Origin: Lantana camara
Lineage: Eukaryota; Streptophyta; Magnoliopsida; Lamiales; Verbenaceae
Direction: 5' to 3'
Assembly: GCA_037501455.1 (NCBI GenBank)
Contig: CM074855.1
Coordinates: forward strand, 28,299,501-28,363,500
Length of the DNA stretch: 64,000 nucleotides
In this document: positions 22,340-32,930 of the stretch, in pieces
Numbering within the stretch: the first letter of the stretch is position 1
How the letters are laid out: the number at the start of each line of letters is the position of its first letter
Program-made: the position numbers and the translations under genes
The notes under the pieces: model-generated
What the model saw: the letters and a program-made list of their open reading frames with translations, nothing else
The model's database searches: none
Told to the model about the DNA's origin: nothing

Positions 22340-25285
22340 TGTAACACCCTGCATTCTCGTACGAACAGGTAATTGGTATGTGCGTTATTTCATTCCCTAT
22401 TTGATTTAGATTCCATTAATATAACTGAATTGTTATAACATGAAATAGTTTCTCTAAATTTTATTTGATGTTTTATTTGAATTATAAATATATGAACGAA
22501 CTCGTGTGATTGTGAATTTCATGAATTTGGTGTTAAATGAATGAGATTATGTGATTTTTGTATACCGAGGACTTAATTGCAACTTATTTGAATGTTTTGG
22601 ACTCAATTGGAAATTGAGTTTGGGATTAATTGCCACTTTTTGAAAGTTTAGGGACCTATTTGAATAATAGGCAACCCTGAATGGTTTTCTTAATATCTTG
22701 GGCTCCGGACCTCAAAATCGAGATCCGTCTTCGACGTTGAACTTGTTTCGACAATTCCTAACCAATGAACCTGACCTCACACATTTTCGATCTCGTTTGA
22801 ATTCCCGAGGGAGCATATTTCAACTCACATGATCTTTATGATAATACTTGATCCTTCAAGTCCTTTTCGGATCCGGTTCGAACCGTATTTGACCCATTTC
22901 TTCATCCTTAAGAGCTGAATTTTCCTTCTTCTTGCTTCCATAATGATCGATCACTATCATCTCAAGAAGACAAGAGAAGCTCCAAGAAACCCCATTCTTG
23001 ATCAACCAAACCTTGAGCTCAAGATCAACCCTCATCCATTCTTCTTCCAAGTTAAAGATAGATATGGAATCTCCTCATCTTCGTGTATATTTTCATCCAT
23101 AAGAAGCATGATTTATGTTAGAAATTCATGAGGGTTAGTGATGAGCATAAATAGTGAAATGGAAGCTTGAATCTTGTTAGGTGCTCATCCATTGTTTAAA
23201 TTGAGTTTTATTGCAAGAAGTATGATCATTTCATCTTCTCCATCATTTATATAAGCAAGGATTTTGTGTAAAGTGATTAAACCTTGAATTTCCATTAATG
23301 GAGCTCCAAGCTCTTTGAATGAAACATGAAGAGAGAATGGATGTTTTGAATGATTTTGAATGAATCCTTATGTGAGAGATTGAAATATATGTTTTTCCTA
23401 AATTATTGTGATGATTTCATGTTAATTTTCATGGTTGGATGTTGGTTGTTGTTGCTGGAGCTCGAACAGGGGTGTGTGTGTTTGTATGTTCTTAGCGCGA
23501 GGAAGAATAAGAGAAAACAGGGGATGATGTCTGGGCTTGTTAACGCCCGTTAACCATTTTTGTACTAAGGAAGGTAACGCCCGTTACCTTCCCTCCTTCC
23601 TGAAGATTTAAACGCCTGACCTCGTTAACTCCCATTACCCTTTTTGCCTACAAAAACCTTAACTCCGATTAACCACCTTGGAGGAAGCTGCTGCCGCTGT
23701 TAACCCCCATTAACACTTTTGGTCTGGAAATTGTTAACCCCCATCAACCCTGCAGAATGAGGTGATCAAGGGATATTTGTATAATTTAATTTATTTCGTT
23801 ACGTAAAACGTTAACTTTGTTACGTGCTTAATGGGAGATGCACTTCATTAAGAATATGATACGTGTGTGAATATGAGTTGTTATTATGTATACGTGCAAT
23901 AAGATTAAATGCTATCAATGTGATATTCACAAGGAATTATATGTTTTAATGATTATGAATGAATACGGTTCCGTCGTATATTGGATAAATGACTCGTTTA
24001 TGTGTTTATATGAACCTAATTGCACTCGTGATCATCTTCATCACATGTTATTATCTCATATGCCTTCCATAACATGTTTATTGCATTGCTGAATGTCAAA
24101 TATAGTCATTTGAGTCTCACACCACTTTTATTGCACAGATCTTGGTCAGGTTGGAGACGAGGCCGGGCAGTGAGGTCCTTGTTTTGTTCTTGTGGTAAAT
24201 CAGGTGGGTTTTTTTTCTATTAGTTAAACATATGACCCGATATACCCAATGTGCAGGTTTTTGGCCAAAGGATATCTATAATTATATCGAGTCTTTCAAG
24301 AGTCAATGTTTTCAAACATAAAGCCCTTATTTTATGAACCCTACCAAATGTTTTGGCGAGAATGGATTGAGCACAATGAATGAGGGTCCTGGGACTCAGT
24401 GTACGTGGCTATCCGGGGAAGCTCGGGCTGAAGGTGATCCCCGTACACTAGTTCCACCAAACTACGATGATACCGGACTTCACTAGGAGATTAGTGAAGG
24501 ATGGAAACTAGGCTTTTGGGGATTCATATACCCCACTAGCCATAATGAATGGGTGGTCGGGCCTTGCAAACCCATCCACTACCCGGAGGAAAAAAGAGCA
24601 AATGAATGATTGGATGAACGATCAATGAATGAGCACAAAAGATGATATGTGTGTGATCACAAATGGATACATAAGGTGCAGGTTGGAGACTTAGCGACTT
24701 GCCGGCTCACGTATAATCTAAAGAATGAAATTTTAATGTTATAATTTCGTTCGTTGTATTTCTTAATTTATCCTACTTGAATGTTTTAAGACCTCGTTCG
24801 GAATTATAATTCGCATGCACTTGTTTAAATTTTGTATTATTATTATATTATGCCTGTTTTATACCGACCACTGTCTAAGACTGAACCGGAGTTGTTTAGT
24901 GTTTCTTTTGCAGGTTGAGATTTGCTAGGCGGGAATACAAGCCTAAGAGAGAGTCTTACATTAGTGTCTAGCGTTTCTTTATGTATACACTCATGCCTTC
25001 ATCACTTTTGGATATTATATGTATTATGGAGCATATATGAATGATATGAGGCCATGTGAGGGCCGTACAGTGATGTATCATGTAAATATAATATATTATA
25101 CTTTCGCTTTTAATGTTTACTCTGTTGAATTATGCTTGAATGGATGGTTAAGAGTTAGTCCCGCCTAGCTTAGTGTATGTGTTGTGTCCCCGTTCGCCAC
25201 GATTTGACACGTGTATGGAAATCCATTTCATATACGGGTCGGGTCTTGGTGTGGGGGATGTGACGTATTGTGCTCGGCCGTTACA
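22340..25285 (+). mobile_element. 3' LTR of Tekay copy B
   Basis: Runs TGTAACACC...CCGTTACA, 2946 bases. It is collinear with the LTR at 14748-17636, but a hand count of the first 125 bases gives roughly 9% difference, so copy B is not a young insertion. It contains the TAACGCCCGTTA cluster and the CTAGGCGGGA (24925-24934) and TCCCGCCTAG (25159-25168) pair. On the right it cuts into a decayed MULE gene. Confidence 0.9.
23541..23740. repeat. Cluster of near-palindromic TAACGCCCGTTA motifs (second Tekay LTR)
   Basis: Exact copies lie at 23541 and 23575; variants follow at about 23626, 23661, 23700 and 23735. It is collinear with the cluster in the other Tekay LTR but better preserved at its first two sites. 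Confidence 0.8.
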
Positions 25286-25740
25286 AGGATTGATCTGGTA
25301 ATTTGTCCTCCACCTCCGCAACCTCCGGTTCCTCATAAGCCTCACCATGGTGGCTTTGTTGCAATGATGGATTTGGGTCATTGATACCAAATATTTCGAA
25401 CCCACTGGTGACGGAAGACATATCTTGGCTTAGCAAATCCATATAGCTTCGCATGTCTTCACTTCAACTAATCTCTACGGATTGTTGTGTGTGGATTGGT
25501 TCAACGACAACAAAAACCTTAAAAGATTCAAGTTGGGCCTCCAGATTTGTGTAACACCAAATACTCGATCATCATTTATTTGAATGTCTGTTTCCAGGGG
25601 TATCGGGAATCTAGAGATGTAGAAGGGTGAGAACAGTTGAATGGTGTATTGCGCTCGGTTCAAGTCAATTAGACCATAAACCTCCTAGCGTAGACCATCA
25701 AACGAGAGTGAACGTGAAAGTCTCGTTGAACCTATTGGGG
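25286..25740 (-). pseudogene. N-terminal fragment of a MuDR-like (MULE) protein
   Basis: Read on the minus strand, the fragment has SLSFDGL, then YGLIDLNRAQYTIQLFSPFY and an acidic stretch (GEAYEEPEVAEVEDKLP). The first block resembles the N-terminal ubiquitin-like domain of plant MULE proteins. The Tekay LTR at 25285 removes everything downstream, including any transposase domain. Stops occur at about 25690 and 25470. The assignment is by eye and modest. Confidence 0.4.
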
Positions 25741-26305
25741 GTAGATCGTAAAAAATGGAATGATTGGAGACAATATAAGTAATTCAATTGATTCCATTAT
25801 AGAAGAGGGACTCTGACAAATTAGGATGTAAAAAATGATTTAAGAAAGATTTTGGGATGTAAGAAAGTTGAGAGAGGTTTAGAAAATTGGTTGGAAGAAA
25901 AGCTGAGGAAAGAATTTTGGTTTGAAAGATTTTGAATGTATGTATTGTGAAAGAAATACACAAGTTGAAATAGATGAATTTGATACAATAATGCATTCAA
26001 ATTTGAAGTGACAATACCTCACAAAAATGCTGTAGAGGTAATAATTCAAACACAGTTATAATTGTTCACCCACCCACTTTTAACAATGTTGAGTGGTCAT
26101 ATCAATGTACCACCAAACATTGTTAATTCAATTTTGAAGCCATCATTTTATAACCATTTTTATTAATATCATAAAGTCATATAGTACAACTTTTATTATT
26201 TTTTATTTTTCAAAATAAAAGAATTATTAATTAAAAATATAAATATAAATACTTAAACAATAAATAAAAGAAATTACGAAATCAGGAGAAAAAAAAAAAA
26301 AAAAC
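25741..26305. other. AT-rich stretch without recognisable gene
   Basis: I see only AT-rich sequence with poly-A/T runs. A 70-codon minus-strand reading frame here is low complexity and looks like chance. Confidence 0.5.
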
Positions 26306-26492
26306 TAATGGAGTCGCTGGCTTCTCATGTAACTCCATAATAAAATATAGAAAAAATATTGGAGTTGCAGGAGATTTCCGTGACTCCGATTAAATTAATA
26401 TAAACTATTGGAGTTGCGGGAGATCTCTGCGACTCCACAGTAAATAATAATAAAATAATCGAAGTCGCGGGAGATCCCCGCGTCTAATACCA
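26306..26492. repeat. Four hairpin-forming GGAGTYGC...GCGACTCC repeats
   Basis: Four imperfect inverted repeats of about 27 bases start near 26309, 26361, 26410 and 26459, separated by AT-rich spacers of 20-30 bases. The third is the clearest, with arms GGAGTTGCGGGAGATC and CTGCGACTCC. Each could form a short GC-rich stem. A C21 tract follows at 26504. Confidence 0.7.
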
Positions 26493-26502
26493 GAATCTTA
26501 AA

Positions 26503-26503
<1 letters not shown>

Positions 26504-26534
<31 letters not shown>
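26504..26534. repeat. C21-A10 homopolymer tract
   Basis: Twenty-one C followed by ten A. The length is likely to be unreliable in an assembly. Confidence 0.85.
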
Positions 26535-26536
<2 letters not shown>

Positions 26537-26576
26537 GGTACCATTTTCTGAAACATGAATAAAAAAAATATTATTT

Positions 26577-26864
26577 TTGAAAAAGTCTCAACAATCTAGT
26601 CATTTCCAAATCAGCCGCGAGGGTCCACTCAATACGGACACCTTCATCGGCAGAATCAAGAGAGATATATGCAAATCAATTCAACTTTTTCTTGGTAGAT
26701 TTATTCCATATATGCTTAATGGGGTCCTAATTTCTTTTCTTGTTTGTATTCCTTTTGCAAGAGGGTATGTGGTGGGAGCCATGGACAATGCTAGGTCCTT
26801 GTTGTGGAAGAGCAAAACTCAACTAAATTTTAAGCACTCCATTATAGTACGGGAAAATTGAGAT
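26577..26864 (+). CDS. Unrecognised small ORF with one hydrophobic segment
   Basis: The frame encodes 94 residues with a hydrophobic stretch (YMLNGVLISFLVCIPFARGY) around residues 45-64. I do not recognise it. It stands alone in a transposon-rich area, has no clear promoter, and may be chance or a remnant. Confidence 0.15.
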
Positions 26865-27336
26865 GATTTTATGTTTTATTAGGCATTATATATGTATGGA
26901 CAAACATTCTGTTGAGAGCCCATATGCGATTGAGAAAATATTACCTGTGGGACAACTATTGCAAGATTCAGGACTTCTAGCGACAGACCTGACAATATCG
27001 TTATCCAAATATCAATAAAAATGAATTCTTGAAAAGTAGGGGGGGGAAATGATGTATTTATTAATATGGGTTTATTTTACCTTGTCCCGAACCGGATTTA
27101 CTGGAAAATATGGAGGCCAAAGTGAACGGAACGTTGAAAATTACCTAAATCAACAAAAAGAACAAAGAAACATGTAAGATTTTACTTTTAAGTAAGAGTA
27201 ATTGAATTCGTAGAGTTGTTCTTATATCAAAACTCTGCTGTACCTAATATTTGAGGGAAAAAACAGTGCCACCTAAAATATAGGACTTCACTCTTCTTGT
27301 GGTGCACAAATTCCACACTCAAAATTGTCCACATAA
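26865..27336. other. Intergenic stretch left of the Helitron end
   Basis: No gene is recognised. The sequence is moderately AT-rich and contains a short G-run (GGGGGGG near 27040). Confidence 0.4.
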
Positions 27337-27367
27337 CTAGAAAGCTGGCCACCGCGCAAGGCGCGGT
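27337..27367 (-). mobile_element. Helitron 3' terminus: hairpin plus CTAG
   Basis: On the minus strand, ACCGCGCCTTGCGCGGT (27367-27351) forms a seven-base-pair stem (ACCGCGC/GCGCGGT). Ten bases later comes CTAG (27340-27337), then T. This is the canonical Helitron 3' end (short GC hairpin, about 10-12 bases, CTRR, inserted between A and T); the base on the plus-strand side is A at 27336. The element would extend to higher coordinates. I could not identify a convincing 5' TC terminus. Confidence 0.65.
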
Positions 27368-28202
27368 ACTCATGCCCGGCTAAATTGTCTTTAGCTAAAT
27401 TATTGAATGAATGTATTTAATTAAGTATTGAGTCTAAAAATAATATCATCTTTGAATAATATATAAGCAAACATGACACAATATATATATGAGATGTATT
27501 ACATATTAAAATATAGCAACATACACCTTATAAGTAAATTTTGACATCATTAGCTGTCTAATCAGAATCAAATACTAAGATATAAAAAATTTACATAAAT
27601 TTTAGTCAACCTAACTTAAGGATAAAACGTTATTTGATAGACATGCTTCCTTCAAAATCTCATATATTGTGGCAAAGCAATCCTTGTCTCCTCATGCAGG
27701 TGGTATATCAGAAACTTCATCATCCAAAAGCTTAAAGAATATCTTCCAAAGTTGTTGGCATACCCGGAGTTCAGATATCATTTCTAGATGGACCGTATCA
27801 TTTCTAGATGGACCGTACTATCTTCATACCAACAATGTTCATACTGCGGTAGTTGTCATTGCCACATTTTCTGAACTGCAGAGCTATATGATATAAATTA
27901 AATACATTTGATAAACATTTCAATTACGCATGGATATTTGCTGAGCTTTGTGATATAAATTAAATACATTTGATGAACATTTCAATTATGCACAAATATT
28001 TACAGATACTCTGTATATTCCAAATATGGCGGTTGGCACCGACAAAAACTACTTTGTTTGAAGTATACGTTCCTCAAAACATCATACACCACAATTGTTG
28101 TATATGGTTATATTGTGATCATCTTCAATTCAATTTTAAAATTGTAGTGCTTACTCAACTAAATATAGTGCTTTATCTTGAACTTGATGTAGAAATTAAT
28201 AC
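27368..28202. other. Helitron interior, non-coding or decayed
   Basis: AT-rich. A 27660-27895 block looks exon-like on the minus strand (after TCTGCAG) but is full of stops. It contains a 20-base-class direct duplication (TCATTTCTAGATGGACCGTA at about 27779 and 27799). It may be the next decayed exon of the KH gene fragment; I cannot show it. Confidence 0.35.
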
Positions 28203-29018
28203 CTGCATAAGAGAATGGAGCATTTGCAGAATGCTGATAATATGAGTCCATCAGTTTCTCAAGGATCTGCTAGATCGCAAGCATTTGTCAGCCTAAGGTA
28301 CCAGTTATCGTCACTAATCTATCATGCAAGCCAGGGAAATAGTTATCATAGGGAGATATCTTAATATCAGCTTTCGAGTCTTCAATCAATGTCCTGTTAC
28401 GACATGTGAACAAAGTCAAAGGACTTGTCAAAATATATATGGTTGAATAAACATTTGAATCAAATAACATGTTCAATCGTACTTCTGTACTTATGTATAG
28501 GAGAAGAAGATTCTTGCAAAGCCACGGTTGCAAATAGAGAAACTACATCAATTATTTCTTTTTTAACTCCAAGTTACTACAACATTTAACATGGGGACAT
28601 TACAACAGTTCAAGCAAACAACAGAAATTCAGCAAGCAATAATTTAAGAACATCTAAATTTTCTGCGACAACAGGGAGCAACCTCACCTTATGGTGGCTC
28701 CACCCTTCCCAATTATTCCAACACATGTGCTGTTGGGCACAACCAGTCTAATCTTTGATTCTGGGTCCGCCTAACCTCCATCCTCGATATAAAACTGAGC
28801 AGAAAACAAATAAAAAAGAATTATCTCCTTATGAATGAAATCAAATGTTTTCCAATTTCCATCAAAGATATTTAAAGTCATTATTCACCTCATCCAAGAA
28901 TTTAGAGAAAATGAGATCAAGTGCCTTTACAATCTCACCAACTGTTACAGAGACAATGGTAATCCTATCGGATGTGACACGAAAATACTCATAATTGCAT
29001 GACAATTGGACATAAAAG
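28203..29018 (-). pseudogene. KH-domain RNA-binding gene fragment (BTR1-like), decayed
   Basis: Minus-strand pieces in order. 29018-28863 is the second half of a first KH domain (VQLSCNYEYF, TSDRITIVS, VGEIVKALDLIFSKFLDE). 28794-28688, after TCTGCTCAG, is the first half of a second KH domain with the GxxG loop (RLVVPNSTCVGIIGKGGATI), ending at donor GTGAGG. 28393-28203, after TAACAG, is its second half ([27 protein letters not shown]), ending at donor GTATTA. Splice sites survive, but there are stops: TAG before ADPESK, then TGA and TAG after GTLG. The domains resemble plant BTR1/PCBP-type proteins. It starts only about 60 bases behind the JAZ stop codon, a placement expected of transposon gene capture rather than of a normal gene. 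Confidence 0.75.
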
Positions 29019-29077
29019 AACATCAAGAAGAAAGCATAAGAAAACCAATATACCAAATTCTTCATGCTATAGGTTTT

Positions 29078-31152
29078 CTAGGAACACTGAGAGAAGAATG
29101 CTTTTCTTTGTTTCGAGACTAAGGATTGAACCTGATAAGGCCATCTAGCAGCAGCTCTACAACAATAGACATAGCACGTAGCCAAAAAAGCTGGTCTCCA
29201 ATTAACTATGCAAATTAATTATTTAAAATATTAGATACAAAATAGCTATGTATTTGTTCAATTATTGATGTGGACTCTCAAGATAACAAAGAGGTGGATT
29301 TTGTATGACCATGTAAAAGTGATCTAATTCAAGAAATATATCGAACAATTATGAACTGATCTAATTGACAGAATCTATGATAAAATCAATGTTTGCCAAC
29401 CTTAATTAAATATCAACTTAAATGCACAGATATATATGCGACACAACATACACGGGTACATAGTCTTTCGTAAATTTTCAACGTCATATATGTAACACAA
29501 TATAATTTTAATTGGAAGTGTTTTGAGTATTGAAGAGCAAAGGTAAAGGGTGCTTGCTTACCTATCTTTCCTCTTGGCAAGGAACTGATGAAGCGACGAC
29601 CTTCTCGCAATGGGCATATCTAAATACGCAAAAAGGAAATTCTTTAAAACAATTCACATCTAGACTTCTTCGCATGATGTTTGAATCTCGAATTCAAGTA
29701 TAATATATTTTGCTTTTTCTTATATTTCCTCACAATAAAACTCAAGAGCCAAACATAATCCAACTTTTACGAAGCCAATCGCTACTTACCAGAGCCACCA
29801 GCCTCCGATTCCGGAGGATCTTGCTTTTCAGATGTGGAGTTCGTTACCAAAGTCCCACCAACATCAGTATTTGTAATATCCTTACAAGTGTTCGACGAAA
29901 TGCTGACAGCCTTATGAGAACCACAAGCCTGAGGCCGAGGCGGAAGCCCCTCTTTCGGGCCAGAGGTGGCGGCTGCAGCAACACTGGGATTGGGTTTCTC
30001 CCCTAAGGTGTTCGACGAAATTCCATAAGACATTTGGGAGCTCCCTTTCTTAGCACAGGCCACGAGTTCTTTAACCTTGTTCGAAGGATAATCATCAAAC
30101 ACCAACACCCGCCCAGAATAGGAAATCATCAGTTGGAAAGTCTTGGTATCCGTTGTCATAGCCTCTTTACTGGATTATCATTCAAGAACATAAAGGGTTA
30201 GTGATGTAAATTTAAAATAATGAATACTTTAACTGAATCTTGTTCTGGATTCTTGAGATAGTTCACTAATTAATTAAATAATCCATTATTACCTCATATA
30301 AAGAACACATGAGCCGTGGAAAAAGGGCAAAGAAAGCATGAAAATCTTGAATGTTTGCACGAGGCCTCTTCTGCTATATTAGTGAAGGAATCTGATAGCT
30401 GAGCAGCCTGAGCTAATTTTTCCTTATTGTTGGGCATACTCACTTGTGCAGGAGTTCACGCATAAAGAAATGATCCATGTGTCACTAAAATGAGAGGGAA
30501 AAAGATTAATCAACCAACTATTTATCTTCACACTACAAAATAAAGCCGGAAAATTTAATCTATCTGCGAGGTTAAATATATGCAAAATAAAAGGTCCTAT
30601 AAAATGTTTAAGTGAATTCTGGGTTCGTATGTAGAGAACATTTCCTTTTTGTATAAAATCCAAATAAGAAAACATACTGAAAATCAATTATATATCTTCA
30701 AATAGAGTTAGAGAAATTCTTGTTTTAAGTGAATATACTTGGATAGAAACATTTGAATCATAATCTTTCAGATCTATCAAGAGTTACTTTCTTCAAATTT
30801 CTTGAAACTATAGAGCTAAAATACCAACGGGGAAGAATCATGGAATTTAGCAAGAAACCTCAATAGGGAAACTTGACAAATAATATGCAGCAGCCAAACT
30901 ACTATACAAAATTCTGAATTTATTACTATTCAAAAAATAAGAACACACACAGAAACATATATATATATATATAAAAAGAAGAAGAATAAAGTTACCTAAT
31001 GTTTCCAAGCTCTCAACTTTTCCACCAATTTCGATATTCAAATCCCTGAGATTTCCTTTCTTCTTAATATACTGGCTGAAGAGATTGCAGGTATGTGCAA
31101 AATTGGATCTTTCAGACCTCCTCCCATCAGAAAAACGTCCAGAATTCGACAT
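29078..31152 (-). CDS. JAZ (TIFY) jasmonate signalling repressor, four exons, apparently intact
   Basis: JAZ proteins bind MYC factors in the nucleus and are destroyed through COI1 when jasmonate is present. Exons on the minus strand: 31152-30996 (ATG; N-terminal FAHTCNLFSQYIKKKGNLRD as in JAZ1/2-type proteins), about 30164-29790 (TIFY region LMISYSGRVLVFDDYP), 29619-29562 (Jas motif part 1, DMPIARRSSLHQFLAKRKDR) and 29156-29078 (Jas part 2, AAARWPYQV, then the stop). These join in one frame of 222 codons. Donors GTAACT, GTAAGT, GTAAGC and acceptors TTTAG, TTGTAG are good. The second acceptor is uncertain: the in-frame choice is AAAG at 30165, whereas the stronger CAG at 30170 would shift the frame. 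The TIFY core is MISYSG, with Ser for Phe. The Jas motif and the R-x5-PY spacing are complete. Confidence 0.8.
29157..29561 (-). other. Jas intron of the JAZ gene
   Basis: This 405-base intron splits the Jas motif after KRKDR, the known conserved position in plant JAZ genes. Reading through the donor gives AGG TAA, so retention would end the protein immediately after KRKDR and remove the PY submotif. Such isoforms are known to resist hormone-dependent turnover in other JAZ genes; here this is inference. Confidence 0.7.
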
Positions 31153-31527
31153 TTTTGCAAGAAAATAGTTGAAAAATAGAAAAAGAACCATGAAAAACAA
31201 GGCCCACTATTTATCTTGTGCAGGATTTACTCTATTTTTCTTTCAATTTTTGCAAGCCCATATGTTTGTGCGTGGAAAAAGCAGAGAAAGGATCAAAGTT
31301 TGTTGAACTCGAGCAGGAAAATCCGGTGTTGCGGCGCCGGTGACGGTGAACGGGATAGGCGGATAGCCTGTGGTAGATACGAACGAAATTGGAAGCTGAT
31401 AATCTTCTATGGAGATGGAAGAAAGACGGTGTCGGAAAAAATATTAATCAAAAGGTGCCGATCTGCTGTGGCAGGGAGAGAAACTGCAATTGTGAGCCCA
31501 ATTTTGATCCAAATTGGACTTACGGCT

Positions 31528-31537
31528 CTTATATATA
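31528..31537 (-). promoter_or_regulatory. TATA box of the JAZ gene
   Basis: The minus strand reads ACTTATATATAAGAGCC about 380 bases before the ATG, followed by a C/T-rich leader with CTCTCC stretches. It is a plausible core promoter. No intact G-box was noticed in the short stretch up to 31800. Confidence 0.5.
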
Positions 31538-31802
31538 AGTTAAATAAAGCAATATTCAATAAACAAATGATTAATGTAACTGAAAAAGCTAACTAAAATG
31601 GCTAAAGTCATGATTTTCAAGAAGTGGTTATCCCACTTATTTTTAATTTCTTTGTGAACTTTATCCACAGTCCACATAGTACTTGTTCACCACCTTTTTC
31701 CAAAGGTCAACAACTCAATAAACATGGTGCCATCCCAATACCAAAAAAGCAAATTGAGGAGAAAATTCAATACCATAAACTTTATGACAAGTGCTACAAA
31801 GG

Positions 31803-32090
31803 ACAGCGGCCCGCAGGGCGTAGCTCAGTTGGTTTCGGAGGGGCAGATTTGCGACAAGGTGCAAGGTTCGATTCCCACAGGCTACAGTGTGAGAGCTTTA
31901 TTCTTGAGTCCAATTTGGGCTGTGATGGTGGGCTCCTTGTAGGCCTAGTGAGGAGCACACCTCCTCCTTAACGGGTCACTGAATACCTGATTTACCTCCT
32001 CCCACTTACTTCGTAGGGCCTGGGTGTGGGGGGCACTTAGGGTTGGGAATTCAACCTTTTGCGATAAGGACATTACAAGGGCGAGTATTC
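31803..32090 (+). mobile_element. tRNA-derived SINE
   Basis: A box TAGCTCAGTTGG at 31821-31832 and B box GGTTCGATTCC at 31865-31875 form a pol III internal promoter with normal tRNA spacing. The head reads GGACAGCGGCCCGCAGGGCG. The arms do not close a tRNA acceptor stem, and about 200 bases of tRNA-unrelated body follow (GGGTGTGGGGGGCACTTAGG near 32025). The exact 3' end is uncertain. Confidence 0.65.
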
Positions 32091-32930
32091 AATGCTCCTC
32101 ACCATGTGCCAAATTATCCATACATACATATATGTATATATATATATGATTGCTCCTTTTTTCTACCTTGATTATTACTAAAGGAACCTAATCTTTGCCT
32201 TTTGGAACCAAAATTGGTCCTAGTCTCTTGATTCATAATATGGAATTTACTCTTCATGGGCCCAAATTCTAGATGCTCACATCAACTATGTGGTTTAATG
32301 TTTGGCTTTATATTATTATTCGTTTTTTAACACACGTATCCCCTGGTCAGACTTCATTTTAATTTATTTTACTTTTACTATCAACTTTCTTTTATCTTTT
32401 TATGTTCTATTGTTGCAGCTTATCTATAAATTCTTTTAATTTAATATTTAATTTCTTTCATTCAACATATATTTCTTTAACTAAAATTTATATATCTGAC
32501 CAAGTTTTAGAGGATCTGAAATTATGTTCCAAGACTTTTTTAAACTAGTTTAAATTTTATTTGTCTCAACATATTTACACTTGAGTGTTTTTTCTATAAA
32601 AAATATTTGAACTACCCCAACCAGAAAGATGCATGTTTGACGCATTAAAACTAATTATCATACCTAATTTAAATATCTATCTCTTTTAACCATTGCGAAA
32701 GTATCAACATATAATATAGTTTCGCCATAATATGACTTTTATGTATTGCACGGAATATGCGTTAGTATGTCTATATTTTAGTAATCAATGCTAATTACTA
32801 ATTAGTAATTACATAGCATAAATATTACTTGCAAAGTAAAAATTTAGTATTCTACCGCTCTGATAATTTCCACATAAACTTACTGACAGAAAAACTGTTA
32901 AGGATGAAATACAGAGACGTCAGAGCTGTC
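32091..32930. other. AT-rich intergenic stretch with a duplicated segment
   Basis: No gene is seen. Positions 32385-32560 (from CTTTTATCTTTTTATGTTCT to TTTTAAACTAGTTT) match 36505-36670 closely in the same orientation. The rest is AT-rich. Confidence 0.5.
32385..32560 (+). repeat. Repeat R, copy 1
   Basis: Collinear with 36505-36670: both contain TCTATAAATTCT, TTTAATATTTAAT, TTCATTCAACAT and CCAAGTTTTAGA in order, with scattered substitutions. It flanks the Reina-like element on one side. Confidence 0.7.

Noticed and set aside
26504..26524. A telomere-like or G-quadruplex signal from the C21 run
   Set aside because: A plain homopolymer beside poly-A; more likely slippage or an assembly effect. 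Similar runs occur at 44101 and 57310.
31818..31890. A tRNA gene
   Set aside because: A and B boxes are good, but acceptor and anticodon stems do not close and a long non-tRNA body follows, so it is a SINE head.
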